Counted from the first letter of the stretch, positions 7,564 to 16,141 are shown. The stretch is 31,730 nucleotides of DNA from Methanocorpusculum sp. (GCA_029987395.1 DALTVX010000038.1:1-31730), one strand, 5' to 3'. Notes: generated by a model from the sequence alone, not told the origin. Made by a program: numbers and translations.

Positions 7564-8966
7564 TGCAGTCACTTCTGATCTCCGGAGACCGTTCAGGAGC
7601 CGGGAAAACCAGTATCACGCTTGGACTCGCCGGTCTTCTTTCGAAAACCGAGGTCGTCCAGACCTATAAGGTCGCCATGGACTACATCGACACCTCGTAT
7701 CTTTCAGGCGTCACCGGCCGGCCTTCGTTCAATCTGGACACGTTTGTCCAGACGGATGATCAGCTCGCCGGCCTGTTTTCCTACGGAGCGAAGGGTGCGG
7801 ACTTCGGCATCGTCGAAGGGGTCCGTGGTCTCTATGAAGGTCGCGACTCCTTCACCGATGTTGGAAGTACGGCTTCCATCGCCAAACGCTTTTGCCTTCC
7901 GACGATTTTGGTCGTCGATGCACGAAGCATCACACGATCCGCGGCCGCTCTTGTGAAGGGATTCCAGGCGTTCGATCCGGATGTGAGGATCAAAGGCGTG
8001 ATCCTCAACAACACAGGCGGAGGGCACCATGTGACAAAAGCGACCGAAGCAATAGAACATTACTGCGGGATCCCTGTCCTTGGCGCAGTTCCAAGAAGCC
8101 CGGTGATGGATCTTTCCATGCGGCATCTTGGTCTCGTTCCGTTTGTAGAAGGGATGCAGGATCCGGGTTTTGCCAAGACCATAGAAGGGATCATCCGGCA
8201 TGTCGGCGAGCATGTTGACCTTGACGCCATCCGCTCACTTGCCGAAGACGTCACGCCACAACCAAATCATGTTACGGAATCCCTCGCCTCCCGCCCTCCG
8301 ACGACCAAAAAGATCGCGGTCGCATTTGATGAGGCGTTCACCTTCAACTACGGGGAGCTGGAAGCAGTTCTCCGAAGTCAGGGTCATGATGTCGTGAAGT
8401 TCAGCCCGATCCGTGATGATCTTCCGGATGCCGACGGATATATTTTTGGCGGAGGATACCCCGAACTTTTCGCAGATGAACTTTCCAAGAACATCTCGAT
8501 GCGGGCATCCATCCTTGCCGAGGCAAAAAAGGGAACGCCGATCTATGCGGAGTGCGGCGGGCTCATGTATCTCACCCGTTCGATCACCTTAAAGAAAGGA
8601 TGGGGAGAGAGAACAGAGGATACAACGTATCCCATGTGCGGTGTTTTTTCCGGAGACACCACGATGCCGGTCGCAAAAACGCTTCGTTATGTGGAAGGCG
8701 TAGCCTCACTTTCCGGAAAATCATATCCGTTCAGGGGTCATGAGTTCCACTATAGCGGCGTGGTCATGGATCCGGACACACGGTTCGCCTACACACTCTC
8801 GAGAGGAACAGGCATCATCAACGGAAAGGACGGCGCCATTTTCAAGAATGCTCTTGGTTCCTACACCCATCTCATGCCTATTTCTGCAGGTGATATCCTG
8901 CAAGAGATCTTTGGAGAGAGGAAAGAAAAACAGTACATTAAAGCGGATTCGCCGCAGACCTATTAG
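7563..8966 (+). CDS. cfbB: Ni-sirohydrochlorin a,c-diamide synthase CfbB
   Basis: CfbB uses ATP and glutamine to amidate the a and c acetate side chains of Ni-sirohydrochlorin. It belongs to the CobB/CbiA family. The N-terminal P-loop is SGDRSGAGKTS, and the ATPase domain includes DFGIVEGVRGLYEG. The C-terminal class I glutaminase domain has FGGGYPELFADEL, the nucleophile Cys331 in YAECGGLMYL and the His-containing RGHEFHYSGV. At 467 residues both domains are complete. The same fold makes cobyrinic acid a,c-diamide in cobalamin synthesis, but position inside the cfb cluster favours the F430 role. A dual role cannot be excluded. Confidence 0.93.
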   Translation: MQSLLISGDRSGAGKTSITLGLAGLLSKTEVVQTYKVAMDYIDTSYLSGVTGRPSFNLDTFVQTDDQLAGLFSYGAKGADFGIVEGVRGLYEGRDSFTDVGSTASIAKRFCLPTILVVDARSITRSAAALVKGFQAFDPDVRIKGVILNNTGGGHHVTKATEAIEHYCGIPVLGAVPRSPVMDLSMRHLGLVPFVEGMQDPGFAKTIEGIIRHVGEHVDLDAIRSLAEDVTPQPNHVTESLASRPPTTKKIAVAFDEAFTFNYGELEAVLRSQGHDVVKFSPIRDDLPDADGYIFGGGYPELFADELSKNISMRASILAEAKKGTPIYAECGGLMYLTRSITLKKGWGERTEDTTYPMCGVFSGDTTMPVAKTLRYVEGVASLSGKSYPFRGHEFHYSGVVMDPDTRFAYTLSRGTGIINGKDGAIFKNALGSYTHLMPISAGDILQEIFGERKEKQYIKADSPQTY

Positions 8967-8967
8967 T

Positions 8968-9582
8968 ATGATCCCGCTGTTCCTTGACCTGTCCGCATCC
9001 CGTGTCCTCGTGTTTGGAGCGGGCGAAGTTGGGGTACGGAAAGCCCGGCATTTTATATCGGCCGCACGGATGACCATCGTCGCCGAAGAACTCTCTCCCG
9101 AGGTATTTTCTTTTACGAATGCGTCCATCAAACAGCAGGCGATCGATGATATGGAAAGGGAGGAACTGGTGAAAATGATCGAACGTCACGACATCATCAT
9201 CACCGCCCTTTCGAATGAAAAGGAGAACGAACGACTCTGCCTCCTCGCAAAAAACGCCGGAAAGTTATACAATAATGCGACCGGCGAAGGAAACATCCGG
9301 ATCCCTTCGATGGTTGTTGGGGCAGAATATCAAATCGCGATCACGACGGAAAAATCTGCCCCTGTCGTCCCGGCATTTATCAGATCATATCTGGAGGCAA
9401 ACCTCCCCTGGCTCGACAATATGGTCCTTCTGCAAAATACATTGCGTGAAGAGCTGAAAAAAACCGTTCCGGATCAGGCACGTCGGGCAGAGATCCTTCG
9501 CGCCGTGATCGATGATGCGGAGATACAAAACATCTGCAGGACCGAGGTCCCGCCGACCGATATCTGCAAAAAATATCTATGA
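8968..9582 (+). CDS. Precorrin-2 dehydrogenase, Met8/CysG N-terminal type
   Basis: The enzyme oxidises precorrin-2 to sirohydrochlorin with NAD+, which supplies the substrate of CfbA. Some family members also insert iron to make siroheme. I place the start at ATG 8968, one base after the cfbB stop, because the protein then opens MIPLFLDLSASRVLVFGAGE like the family. The open frame extends upstream to 8740, but that part lies inside cfbB. The Rossmann motif GAGEVG is at residues 17-22, followed by NEKENERLCLLAKNAG, NNATGEGNIRIPSM and ITTEKSAPVVPAFIR. At 204 residues it lacks the methyltransferase half of CysG, which is encoded separately in the hemC-cobA fusion. It overlaps hemA by ATGA. Confidence 0.92.
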   Translation: MIPLFLDLSASRVLVFGAGEVGVRKARHFISAARMTIVAEELSPEVFSFTNASIKQQAIDDMEREELVKMIERHDIIITALSNEKENERLCLLAKNAGKLYNNATGEGNIRIPSMVVGAEYQIAITTEKSAPVVPAFIRSYLEANLPWLDNMVLLQNTLREELKKTVPDQARRAEILRAVIDDAEIQNICRTEVPPTDICKKYL

Positions 9583-10853
9583 CACGGACACTTCTCACTG
9601 AAATTTCGGTCGCGACCGCGGATCACAGCAAATATCGCGAGGACGTTCTCGGACTTTTCCGATTCAAGGACGAGGCAGCATTTTTCGAAAAGGCGGCCAA
9701 GGTTTTTTCCGGAGCAGTTCTTCTTGAGACCTGCAACAGGGTCGAGATCCTTGTTCACGGCAGCGGAAAGCAGCTCCGGGAATTTCTGCACGCAGAACAG
9801 AAGTTCGGTTTTGAGATCCTGGAAGGAGAGGCAGCACTCATGCATCTCCTGGAACTTGCCGCCGGAACAAAGTCGATGATCATCGGCGAGGATCAGATCC
9901 TCGGACAGATGCGCCGCTCGCTCCTCCTTGCAGAATCCCACAACACCAATGACGTCATCACCGATGTATGTTTGAACACCGCGATCCATGAAGGCGTGTC
10001 CATCAGACAAAAAACCAGCATCAACAAAGGAGCAGTATCCATAGGATCGGCAGCAGTTTTGCTCGCCGAGGAGCTTATGGGCAAGCTTGACGGGAAAAAT
10101 ATCCTCGTGGTCGGCGGCGGAGAGATGGGGACTTTGGTTGCTCGTGCTCTTTGCGAGAAAAATCTCCGGGCGATCTATGTCACCAATCGGTCCTTTGACC
10201 GGGCCGTTCTTCTCGCAGCGGAGATCAGCGGTCGGGCGATGCGGCTCGATCAGCTCTATCCGTGCATCGCCCTTTCGGATGTCGTTATCTCCTGTACCGG
10301 GGCCCCGCATCTGATCATCCACGCAGACGAACTTACCGAGACGATGACCGAACGATTCTGGCCGCTTGACCCGGAACCCAGGCATCTTCTTTTGATCGAC
10401 ATTGCCCAACCGCTAGACATCGATGACGCCTGCGGAGATATCGCCGGGGTATCGTTGAAGACCCTCGACGATCTAAAAACCATCTCGGAAAAGAATCTTG
10501 CCGCCAGAAAAACCGAGTGTGAACACGCAGACGAACTTGCAAAGGCGGCTCTTCCGGGCTTTATCAAAGCCTTCAACCGTGCGGCGTCAGGCGATCTGAC
10601 GAAAACGCTCTACACATGGGCGGAGGAGATCCGTCAGCGTGAAAAGAACAAGGCTCTTTCCCGACTCCGCGATGCTGACCCTTATCTGGAATCCGTCATC
10701 GAGGATCTAACCAGCGCACTCACAAAAAAACTGCTCGGGGACGCTGCAAAAAGTATCCGGGCGAGCGCAGAATGTACCGACACACAGACCGCAGAAATCC
10801 TCCTTAAAGCAATAATTTCAGGTGAAGTATCATGTACCCGCAGATCCGAATGA
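9579..10853 (+). CDS. hemA: Glutamyl-tRNA reductase
   Basis: HemA reduces glutamyl-tRNA(Glu) to glutamate-1-semialdehyde with NADPH, the entry point of the C5 tetrapyrrole route. The 424-residue length is normal. The catalytic Cys52 lies in LLETCNRVEI. The conserved stretch MIIGEDQILGQMRRS follows, then the NADP-binding GKNILVVGGGEMGTLVARAL and the C-terminal dimerisation helices. The gene sits in the middle of an operon with ATGA coupling upstream and overlaps hemB by 22 nt. Placing the first enzyme together with the last ones on one transcript should match precursor supply to F430 demand (inference). Confidence 0.97.
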   Translation: MTRTLLTEISVATADHSKYREDVLGLFRFKDEAAFFEKAAKVFSGAVLLETCNRVEILVHGSGKQLREFLHAEQKFGFEILEGEAALMHLLELAAGTKSMIIGEDQILGQMRRSLLLAESHNTNDVITDVCLNTAIHEGVSIRQKTSINKGAVSIGSAAVLLAEELMGKLDGKNILVVGGGEMGTLVARALCEKNLRAIYVTNRSFDRAVLLAAEISGRAMRLDQLYPCIALSDVVISCTGAPHLIIHADELTETMTERFWPLDPEPRHLLLIDIAQPLDIDDACGDIAGVSLKTLDDLKTISEKNLAARKTECEHADELAKAALPGFIKAFNRAASGDLTKTLYTWAEEIRQREKNKALSRLRDADPYLESVIEDLTSALTKKLLGDAAKSIRASAECTDTQTAEILLKAIISGEVSCTRRSE

Positions 10854-11797
10854 GAAGACTCAGGCAGAACATCCTTCAGCCGATGTTCAAAGAAACAAGA
10901 CTAGTAAAAGATGAACTGATCATGCCGCTCTTTTTCGATGCGAATGCGAAGTCTCCAATTCCGATCGCGTCCATGCCGGGTCAGTTCAGGTATCCGCTCT
11001 CCTCTGCTGGAAAAGTCGCAGAGGAGATGAAGGCAGCCGGTCTTCGTGCCGTCCTGCTCTTTGGGATCCCAAAGACGAAGGACACAGAAGCTTCCGGTGC
11101 TTTTGCCGAAGATGGCGTCATTCAGGAGGCGACCCGGAGAATAAAAGCCGCGGTCCCTGATCTTGTCGTCATCGCGGATACCTGCGCATGCGAATACACC
11201 TCACATGGACACTGCGGGATCCTTTGCGGACAAGAGCTTGATAACGACGCCTCACTTCTTTTGATGGAAAAGATCGCGGTCAGCCAGGCATCCGCCGGGG
11301 CAGATATCATCGCCCCATCCTGTATGTTGGACGGCCAGGTCATGGCGATACGCGAAGCTTTGGACGAGGCGGGTTTTTCAAACACTCCCATCATGTCCTA
11401 CTCGACAAAATTCGCCTCGGCTCTCTACGGTCCATTCCGTGAAGCGGCCGACTCAGGATTTTCCTTTGGCGACCGGACCACCTATCAGATGAGCCCGGCA
11501 AACCAGAGGGAGGCTGTCCGCGAATCCTATCTGGATAAGATGGAAGGAGCAGATATCCTGATGGTGAAACCTGCGGGATTTTATCTGGACATTCTGCGTG
11601 ATGTGCGGGAGGCCTCCGATCTGCCGGTCGCGGCCTATCAGGTCTCCGGCGAGTATTCGATGATCAAAGCGGCAGGGGCAAATGGCTGGATCGATGAAAA
11701 GAAGATCATGATGGAGTCGCTTCTTGCGATCAAACGAGCGGGGGCGGATCTTATCATCACCTACTTTGCAAAGGATGTCGCGGAGATGCTGCCATGA
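10832..11797 (+). CDS. hemB: Porphobilinogen synthase (delta-aminolevulinate dehydratase)
   Basis: HemB condenses two 5-aminolevulinate molecules to porphobilinogen. The length of 321 residues is typical. The two active-site lysines are Lys193 in SYSTKFASALYGPF and Lys246 in MVKPAGFYLD. The metal-site cysteines appear in ADTCACEYTSHGHCG, which marks a zinc-type enzyme. The ATG at 10832 overlaps the hemA end; AGGTGAAG a few bases before it is a usable ribosome-binding site. A later Met (residue 7) cannot be ruled out. It overlaps hemL by ATGA. Confidence 0.97.
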   Translation: MYPQIRMRRLRQNILQPMFKETRLVKDELIMPLFFDANAKSPIPIASMPGQFRYPLSSAGKVAEEMKAAGLRAVLLFGIPKTKDTEASGAFAEDGVIQEATRRIKAAVPDLVVIADTCACEYTSHGHCGILCGQELDNDASLLLMEKIAVSQASAGADIIAPSCMLDGQVMAIREALDEAGFSNTPIMSYSTKFASALYGPFREAADSGFSFGDRTTYQMSPANQREAVRESYLDKMEGADILMVKPAGFYLDILRDVREASDLPVAAYQVSGEYSMIKAAGANGWIDEKKIMMESLLAIKRAGADLIITYFAKDVAEMLP

Positions 11798-13032
11798 AAA
11801 GTGAGGAGTTGTTTGCCGAAGCAAAGACCATTCTCCCGGGTGGGGTCTCGAGCCCTGTTCGTGCAATAAAACCTTATCCGTTTTATGTGAAATCCGCCAG
11901 AGGCGCAACGCTCCAGACAGAGGACGGAAAGGAGCTTGTTGACTGCTGCATGGGATACGGCCCTCTGCTTCTCGGTCATGGAAACCCTGTGATTAGAAAG
12001 GCGATCGATTCTCAGCTTGATTCAGGCTGGTTGTACGGCACACCGACAAAGCTTGAGATCGATCTTGCGAAGCGGATCATCAACGATCACGGATCGATCG
12101 AGATGCTTCGGTTCGTATCTACGGGTCTTGAGGCAACACTTGCCGCGATCCGGGTTGCCCGGGGTTTTACGAAAAAACCCGGGATCGTCAAGATCGAAGG
12201 CGGATTCCACGGGGCACATGACGCAGTTCTCATAGCCGCAGGAAGCGGGGCTACGACGCACGGAACACCGGACTCGCTTGGCGTTCCTGCATCCTTTGCG
12301 GCTCACACCCGCCAAGTCCCATATAACGACCCGGAGGCACTCGAAGCACTGTTGTCGAAAAATGACGACATTGCCGCATTTATTATCGAACCGGTGATGG
12401 GAAACATCGGCCCGATCCTTCCTGACGAGGGATATCTATCTGCGGTCCGTGAGATCACCAAAGCTCATGACGTTCTGCTGATCTTTGATGAGGTCATCAC
12501 CGGATACCGGCTCGGTATCGGCGGAGCACAGAAAAAATACGGCATTAGACCTGATCTCACCACGCTTGGAAAGATCACCGGAGGAGGTCTCCCGATCGGT
12601 GTGTTTGGCGGCAGACGGGACATCATGGAACTTGTTTCTCCCTCAGGCGGCGTTTACAATGCCGGAACATTCAACGGAAATCCTCTTTCCATGGCAGCAG
12701 GAATTGCGACAAACGCGTATCTGCATGAAAACGTTGGTCTCTATGCAAAGCTCGATGAAAAAACCCGGGGGATCGAGGAGTCGCTCCCGAAAAATGCGAC
12801 CGGATCGTTTGTAAGACTTGGATCGCTCTTCAAGTACTTCTTCAGAAGCACTGCTCCGAAAAATTATCTTGAGGCAAAGGAGGCGGACACTGCAAAATTC
12901 CGCATCTTCTTCGAGCAGGCGCTAAAGAACGGTGTGTTCATCCCGCCTTCACAATTTGAAACGAACTTCATCTCGACCACCCACGACTCCTCCTCTATGG
13001 AAAAAATCATCTCGGTGTATCAGCATGTCTAA
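11794..13032 (+). CDS. hemL: Glutamate-1-semialdehyde 2,1-aminomutase
   Basis: HemL is a PLP enzyme that moves the amino group of glutamate-1-semialdehyde to make 5-aminolevulinate. The protein has 412 residues, a little short of the roughly 425 usual in bacteria. The opening KTILPGGVSSPVRA is diagnostic. The cofactor lysine is Lys260 in TTLGKITGGGLPIGVFGG, preceded by LIFDEVITGYRLG. The gene is placed after hemB although its reaction comes before it. It overlaps the next gene by 8 nt (ATG 13025, stop 13030-13032). Confidence 0.97.
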   Translation: MKSEELFAEAKTILPGGVSSPVRAIKPYPFYVKSARGATLQTEDGKELVDCCMGYGPLLLGHGNPVIRKAIDSQLDSGWLYGTPTKLEIDLAKRIINDHGSIEMLRFVSTGLEATLAAIRVARGFTKKPGIVKIEGGFHGAHDAVLIAAGSGATTHGTPDSLGVPASFAAHTRQVPYNDPEALEALLSKNDDIAAFIIEPVMGNIGPILPDEGYLSAVREITKAHDVLLIFDEVITGYRLGIGGAQKKYGIRPDLTTLGKITGGGLPIGVFGGRRDIMELVSPSGGVYNAGTFNGNPLSMAAGIATNAYLHENVGLYAKLDEKTRGIEESLPKNATGSFVRLGSLFKYFFRSTAPKNYLEAKEADTAKFRIFFEQALKNGVFIPPSQFETNFISTTHDSSSMEKIISVYQHV

Positions 13033-14656
13033 AATACGGATCGGAACGCGGGGCAGTAAACTTGCCCTGGCACAAACGAATAAGGTCATCGATCTTCTTG
13101 CAAAGAATGGGATAGAAGCAGAGTATACCATCATCAAAACGACCGGTGACAAGATCACTCACTGCGGACTTCATCAGATCGGTGGGTTTGGGATGTTCGT
13201 TCGGGAGCTGGACAATGCTATCCTCCGCGGAGAAATCGACTGCGCTGTTCACAGTATGAAAGATATCCCGGCCGAACGCCCGAAAGACCTTTTGACGGTC
13301 GCGGTTTTGAAACGCGATCCTCCGTATGATTATCTGGTGATGGATGGATCGATGGATGATCTCATGGTCATAGGTACATCCAGTCTTCGAAGAAAAGCCC
13401 AGATCCTCAGATATTATCATAACTGTCCTGGCATCCGGGTAGAAATGCTTCGCGGAAATTTAGACACGCGGCTTGCTAAACTCGATGACGGATTATATGA
13501 CGGGATCATGGTCGCGGAGGCAGGACTTATGCGGCTCGACTACAAGCGAAACGGACTCCGTCTCCCTGCCGATATGTTTGTTCCGGCAGCAAATCAGGGT
13601 ACGGTAGCGGTGGTGAGCCGTGATACGCCTGAACTTCGGGCGGCATTTGCACCGCTGAATCATCAGCAGTCTGCTCTGGACTGCGCCATCGAACGAATCG
13701 TAATGGAGCAGGTCGGCGGAGGGTGTTTCACCCCAATGGGGATATTCTGCGAAAATCAGCATCTGACCGCCGAGGTGCTTTCCCTTGACGGAACCCGTGC
13801 CGAGCGGTTGACCGCGGATGTGGTGGATCTGGAAGGAGCACGACTTGTCGGAATAAGGCTTCGGACCGTCGCGGCCGAACTTATCGCCGAGGCAAAACTT
13901 GCTCTTTGCGAACCGTTCGTAAAACCCGGGAAGGTGTATCTCGTTGGTTCAGGTCCGGGAGGTCTTGGACATATGACGTTTCGTGCCCGCGAAGTTATCG
14001 ACTCGGCCGATGTGATCATGTACGATCAGTTACCGGGTGACGAGATCATCGCATCTCTCCCCGCAAAAGCGGAGAAGATCGACGTTGGAAAATACGGCGG
14101 TCATCACACGATGAAGCAGGAGGATATCGAAAAACTCCTCGTGGAAAAAGCACGTGAAGGCGGGATCGTGGTTCGGCTGAAAGGCGGCGACCCATTCCTG
14201 TTTGGTCGCGGCGGAGAGGAGATGGAGGTACTTCATGAACACGGCATCCCTTGTGAGGCGATCCCGGGTGTCACGAGCGGTATCGCCGTACCAGAATGTG
14301 TCGGGATCCCAGTCACCCATAGGGATTTTGCAAGTCAGGTGACCTTTGTCACCGGCCATGAAAATCCGGAAAAGGAGGTCTCATCCATCGACTGGAAGTG
14401 GCTTGCAGGAAGTCCCGGAACGATCGTCATCTACATGGGCGTGAAAAATCTCGGCAAGATCGCCGACCTTCTGATGGAAAACGGCCGTGATCCGGCAACA
14501 AAGATCGCCGTTATCGAGAGCGGATTTAGACCCGAGCAACGTGTTACCTGTTCAACGCTCAAGGATATTGGAGAGGTGGCAGCGCGAGTTGGGATGAAAC
14601 CTCCCGCGATCATCGTCATCGGTGAAGTGGTCGGGCTCTATAATAAATTTCACTAG
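13025..14656 (+). CDS. hemC-cobA: Fusion: porphobilinogen deaminase (HemC) + uroporphyrinogen-III C-methyltransferase (CobA)
   Basis: I start this 543-residue protein at ATG 13025 (MSKIRIGTRGSKLALAQ), since the longer open frame to 12932 lies within hemL. Residues 1 to about 298 are HemC: GTRGSKLALAQ, AVHSMKDIP, TSSLRRKAQ and the dipyrromethane-carrying Cys234 in GGGCFTPMG. Residues from about 303 are CobA/SUMT, which adds two methyl groups to uroporphyrinogen III to give precorrin-2: VYLVGSGPGG, VIMYDQL, RLKGGDPFLFGRGGEE, EAIPGVTSG and PPAIIVIGEVV. HemC domain 3 is short (about 64 residues after Cys234), and there is no room for HemD between the two parts. The fused enzymes are not consecutive, because HemD acts between them. 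No frameshift lies at the junction in the given sequence. Confidence 0.93.
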   Translation: MSKIRIGTRGSKLALAQTNKVIDLLAKNGIEAEYTIIKTTGDKITHCGLHQIGGFGMFVRELDNAILRGEIDCAVHSMKDIPAERPKDLLTVAVLKRDPPYDYLVMDGSMDDLMVIGTSSLRRKAQILRYYHNCPGIRVEMLRGNLDTRLAKLDDGLYDGIMVAEAGLMRLDYKRNGLRLPADMFVPAANQGTVAVVSRDTPELRAAFAPLNHQQSALDCAIERIVMEQVGGGCFTPMGIFCENQHLTAEVLSLDGTRAERLTADVVDLEGARLVGIRLRTVAAELIAEAKLALCEPFVKPGKVYLVGSGPGGLGHMTFRAREVIDSADVIMYDQLPGDEIIASLPAKAEKIDVGKYGGHHTMKQEDIEKLLVEKAREGGIVVRLKGGDPFLFGRGGEEMEVLHEHGIPCEAIPGVTSGIAVPECVGIPVTHRDFASQVTFVTGHENPEKEVSSIDWKWLAGSPGTIVIYMGVKNLGKIADLLMENGRDPATKIAVIESGFRPEQRVTCSTLKDIGEVAARVGMKPPAIIVIGEVVGLYNKFH

Positions 14657-14661
14657 ACTTT

Positions 14662-14697
14662 AAAAAAAAGGGTTGTTAGATATTTTCAAATATCTAA
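14662..14697 (-). terminator. Hairpin plus T-run between convergent genes
   Basis: A perfect palindrome TTAGATATTT-TC-AAATATCTAA (14676-14697) abuts the stop codon of the minus-strand membrane protein. On the minus strand it is followed by eight T (14662-14669). This looks like an intrinsic terminator for the small gene, and it lies just after the end of the tetrapyrrole operon. Confidence 0.65.
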
Positions 14698-14850
14698 TTA
14701 TACTCTTCTACCACTAAGGTAGTTACCAAGTACAATTGCTACAATTATCACTAAAAAGATAACGAACAATGACGAGTGAATGAATGCGCCGCCAAGTAAT
14801 GCTAATATCACCAATATGACGCAAATTATTATTAAAAGCCTTAAGAGCAT
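14698..14850 (-). CDS. Small two-helix membrane protein, 50 residues
   Basis: This gene is too short for routine ORF calling, but the signals around it are good. It encodes 50 residues with two hydrophobic segments (about residues 3-20 and 26-42), the short linker GGAFIHS and the basic tail SGRRV. It resembles in layout the many tiny two-helix membrane proteins of unknown function in bacteria and archaea, such as the DUF5670 kind, but I cannot assign a family. A TATA box (TTTATATACT) lies 26 nt before the ATG, so the mRNA should be leaderless, and a hairpin with a T8 run follows the stop. The codons are AT-rich compared with the neighbouring genes. Confidence 0.75.
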   Translation of the reverse strand: MLLRLLIIICVILVILALLGGAFIHSSLFVIFLVIIVAIVLGNYLSGRRV

Positions 14851-14870
14851 AAGCTATAGATGAAGATAAT

Positions 14871-14880
14871 AGTATATAAA
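14871..14880 (-). promoter_or_regulatory. TATA box of the small membrane protein gene
   Basis: On the minus strand this reads TTTATATACT, centred about 26 nt before the ATG at 14850. This is the distance at which an archaeal TATA box places the transcription start on the A of ATG. Confidence 0.65.
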
Positions 14881-15134
14881 TGTAATTAGATAATTAGTAA
14901 GGGATATAATAATTTGTGCAATTTTTCTTTTGGAAATAGTTACATTATTAAAAAAATCACTTGAAAAAATGTGAAATTAGACTATAAATAGACATATGCA
15001 CATATAATTGCACGATCATTTGATCACGATCTAAAAATTAGTGCAGGTGTGCTATATAAAGAAAACTAAATAAACCTGTTCACTCTGTTTTTTGGCAGAC
15101 GGAGGCCAATATGGTTTATTTATCTCTCTAAAAG
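14881..15134. other. AT-rich intergenic stretch
   Basis: About 250 nt of AT-rich DNA between the small membrane protein and the ferredoxin. It holds short palindromes (GATCATTTGATC near 15014) and several TATA-like tracts (for example TGCTATATAAAG near 15050), but no reading frame with coding character. A small RNA or a regulatory region is possible; I see no specific motif for either. Confidence 0.35.
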
Positions 15135-15141
15135 AAAAAAA
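15135..15141 (-). terminator. T7 run after the ferredoxin gene
   Basis: Seven A on the plus strand, hence seven T on the minus strand, immediately follow the ferredoxin stop codon, with four more T after one C. This is a likely archaeal terminator for the dapA-dapB-ferredoxin unit. Confidence 0.5.
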
Positions 15142-15315
15142 TTATTCCATATGGATTGCGCTTTCTGGGCACTCATCCACACAAGTTTCACAGTCAACAC
15201 AGTCATCGGCGCTGACAACTGCCTTATCATCGACCATTTCGATGGCTGCTGAGGGGCAGATATCCACACAAGACGTGCATCCGGTACATTTCTTTTTATC
15301 AACTACTGCTGGCAT
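15142..15315 (-). CDS. Small 2[4Fe-4S] ferredoxin, 57 residues
   Basis: This is a soluble electron carrier of the clostridial type. Both cluster motifs are intact: Cys10, Cys13, Cys16 and Cys20 before Pro (CTGCTSCVDICP), then Cys39, Cys42, Cys45 and Cys49 before Pro (CVDCETCVDECP). The length of 57 residues is typical. GAGGT lies 10 nt before the ATG at 15315. The gene follows dapB in the same direction after 70 nt and could be on the same transcript or have its own promoter. In methanogens such ferredoxins serve hydrogenases, CO dehydrogenase and reductive cyclases; the partner here cannot be read from context. Confidence 0.93.
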   Translation of the reverse strand: MPAVVDKKKCTGCTSCVDICPSAAIEMVDDKAVVSADDCVDCETCVDECPESAIHME

Positions 15316-15385
15316 TTTTATACTTACCTCGTATGATTAGAATATTTCTTATTCGCAGGGGAAATACATTTCGAATCGTCGGGAT

Positions 15386-16141
15386 TTATAACCCGAGGAC
15401 CTCTTTCATGGAGTATAGACCCGGAGCCGCGTTAGGCGCCCATGAAGCAGCACGAACTGCTCCCCGGGCAAACACGGATCGGTCGTAGGCACGATGGGTC
15501 AACTCGATCGTTTCGAAGTTCTGGTGGAACTGAACGGTGTGGTCCCCAACAATATCTCCGCCGCGGATCACATGCATACCGATCTCGTTTTTCCTCTCGG
15601 TCATTCCCTCACGTCCGTACATCACGTCACGCTTGCCGATCTCTTCCTGGATCACATTCAGGATCGTCTTTGCCGTTCCACTTGGTGCATCCTTCTTATG
15701 CCGGTGGTGTGCCTCGATCACCTCGATGTCATAATCCCCGAGGCGGGAAGCCGCATCGCGCACAAGCTCCCAGAAGATGTTTACACCAACACTGAAGTTG
15801 GTCGTCTTAACGACAGGAACGTTTTTGATCGCATCGAGAAGTTCAGCATCCTGTTCAGGAGTGAAACCGGTCGTGCCGATCACTAAAGCCACGCCTTTTT
15901 TCGCTGCGATCTTTGCATTTATCATCGTTGCTCCCGCAACGGTGAAATCGATCATCACATCGGGTTTGACCCTGTCGATGAATGATGCAAGATTTTCTGA
16001 TGAGACGACCGGTTTACCAAGGACCGTACCTTCCCGAAGATCCACGCCGCCGACAAACTCCAGATCCGGGTTTTCGATCACCATATTTGCGATAGTGGTA
16101 CCCATTCTGCCGAATGCTCCGCAGATTATGACCTTAGACAT
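15386..16141 (-). CDS. dapB: 4-hydroxy-tetrahydrodipicolinate reductase
   Basis: DapB reduces the DapA product to tetrahydrodipicolinate with NAD(P)H in the diaminopimelate route to lysine. The protein has 251 residues, close to the family norm. The N-terminal dinucleotide motif is VIICGAFGRMG (Gly8 to Gly14). The signature of the active-site region is IEAHHRHKKDAPSGTA, containing the catalytic His and the conserved Lys. It overlaps the end of dapA by 8 nt, which indicates an operon with translational coupling. Confidence 0.97.
   Translation of the reverse strand: MSKVIICGAFGRMGTTIANMVIENPDLEFVGGVDLREGTVLGKPVVSSENLASFIDRVKPDVMIDFTVAGATMINAKIAAKKGVALVIGTTGFTPEQDAELLDAIKNVPVVKTTNFSVGVNIFWELVRDAASRLGDYDIEVIEAHHRHKKDAPSGTAKTILNVIQEEIGKRDVMYGREGMTERKNEIGMHVIRGGDIVGDHTVQFHQNFETIELTHRAYDRSVFARGAVRAASWAPNAAPGLYSMKEVLGL

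Noticed and set aside
13900..13930. A hidden HemD domain between HemC and CobA
   Set aside because: Only about five residues separate the end of HemC domain 3 from the first CobA strand, so no third domain fits.
15092..15340. Plus-strand open frame of 82 codons and minus-strand open frame of 60 codons at the ferredoxin
   Set aside because: Both are shadows of the ferredoxin, whose true minus-strand frame has eight correctly spaced cysteines.
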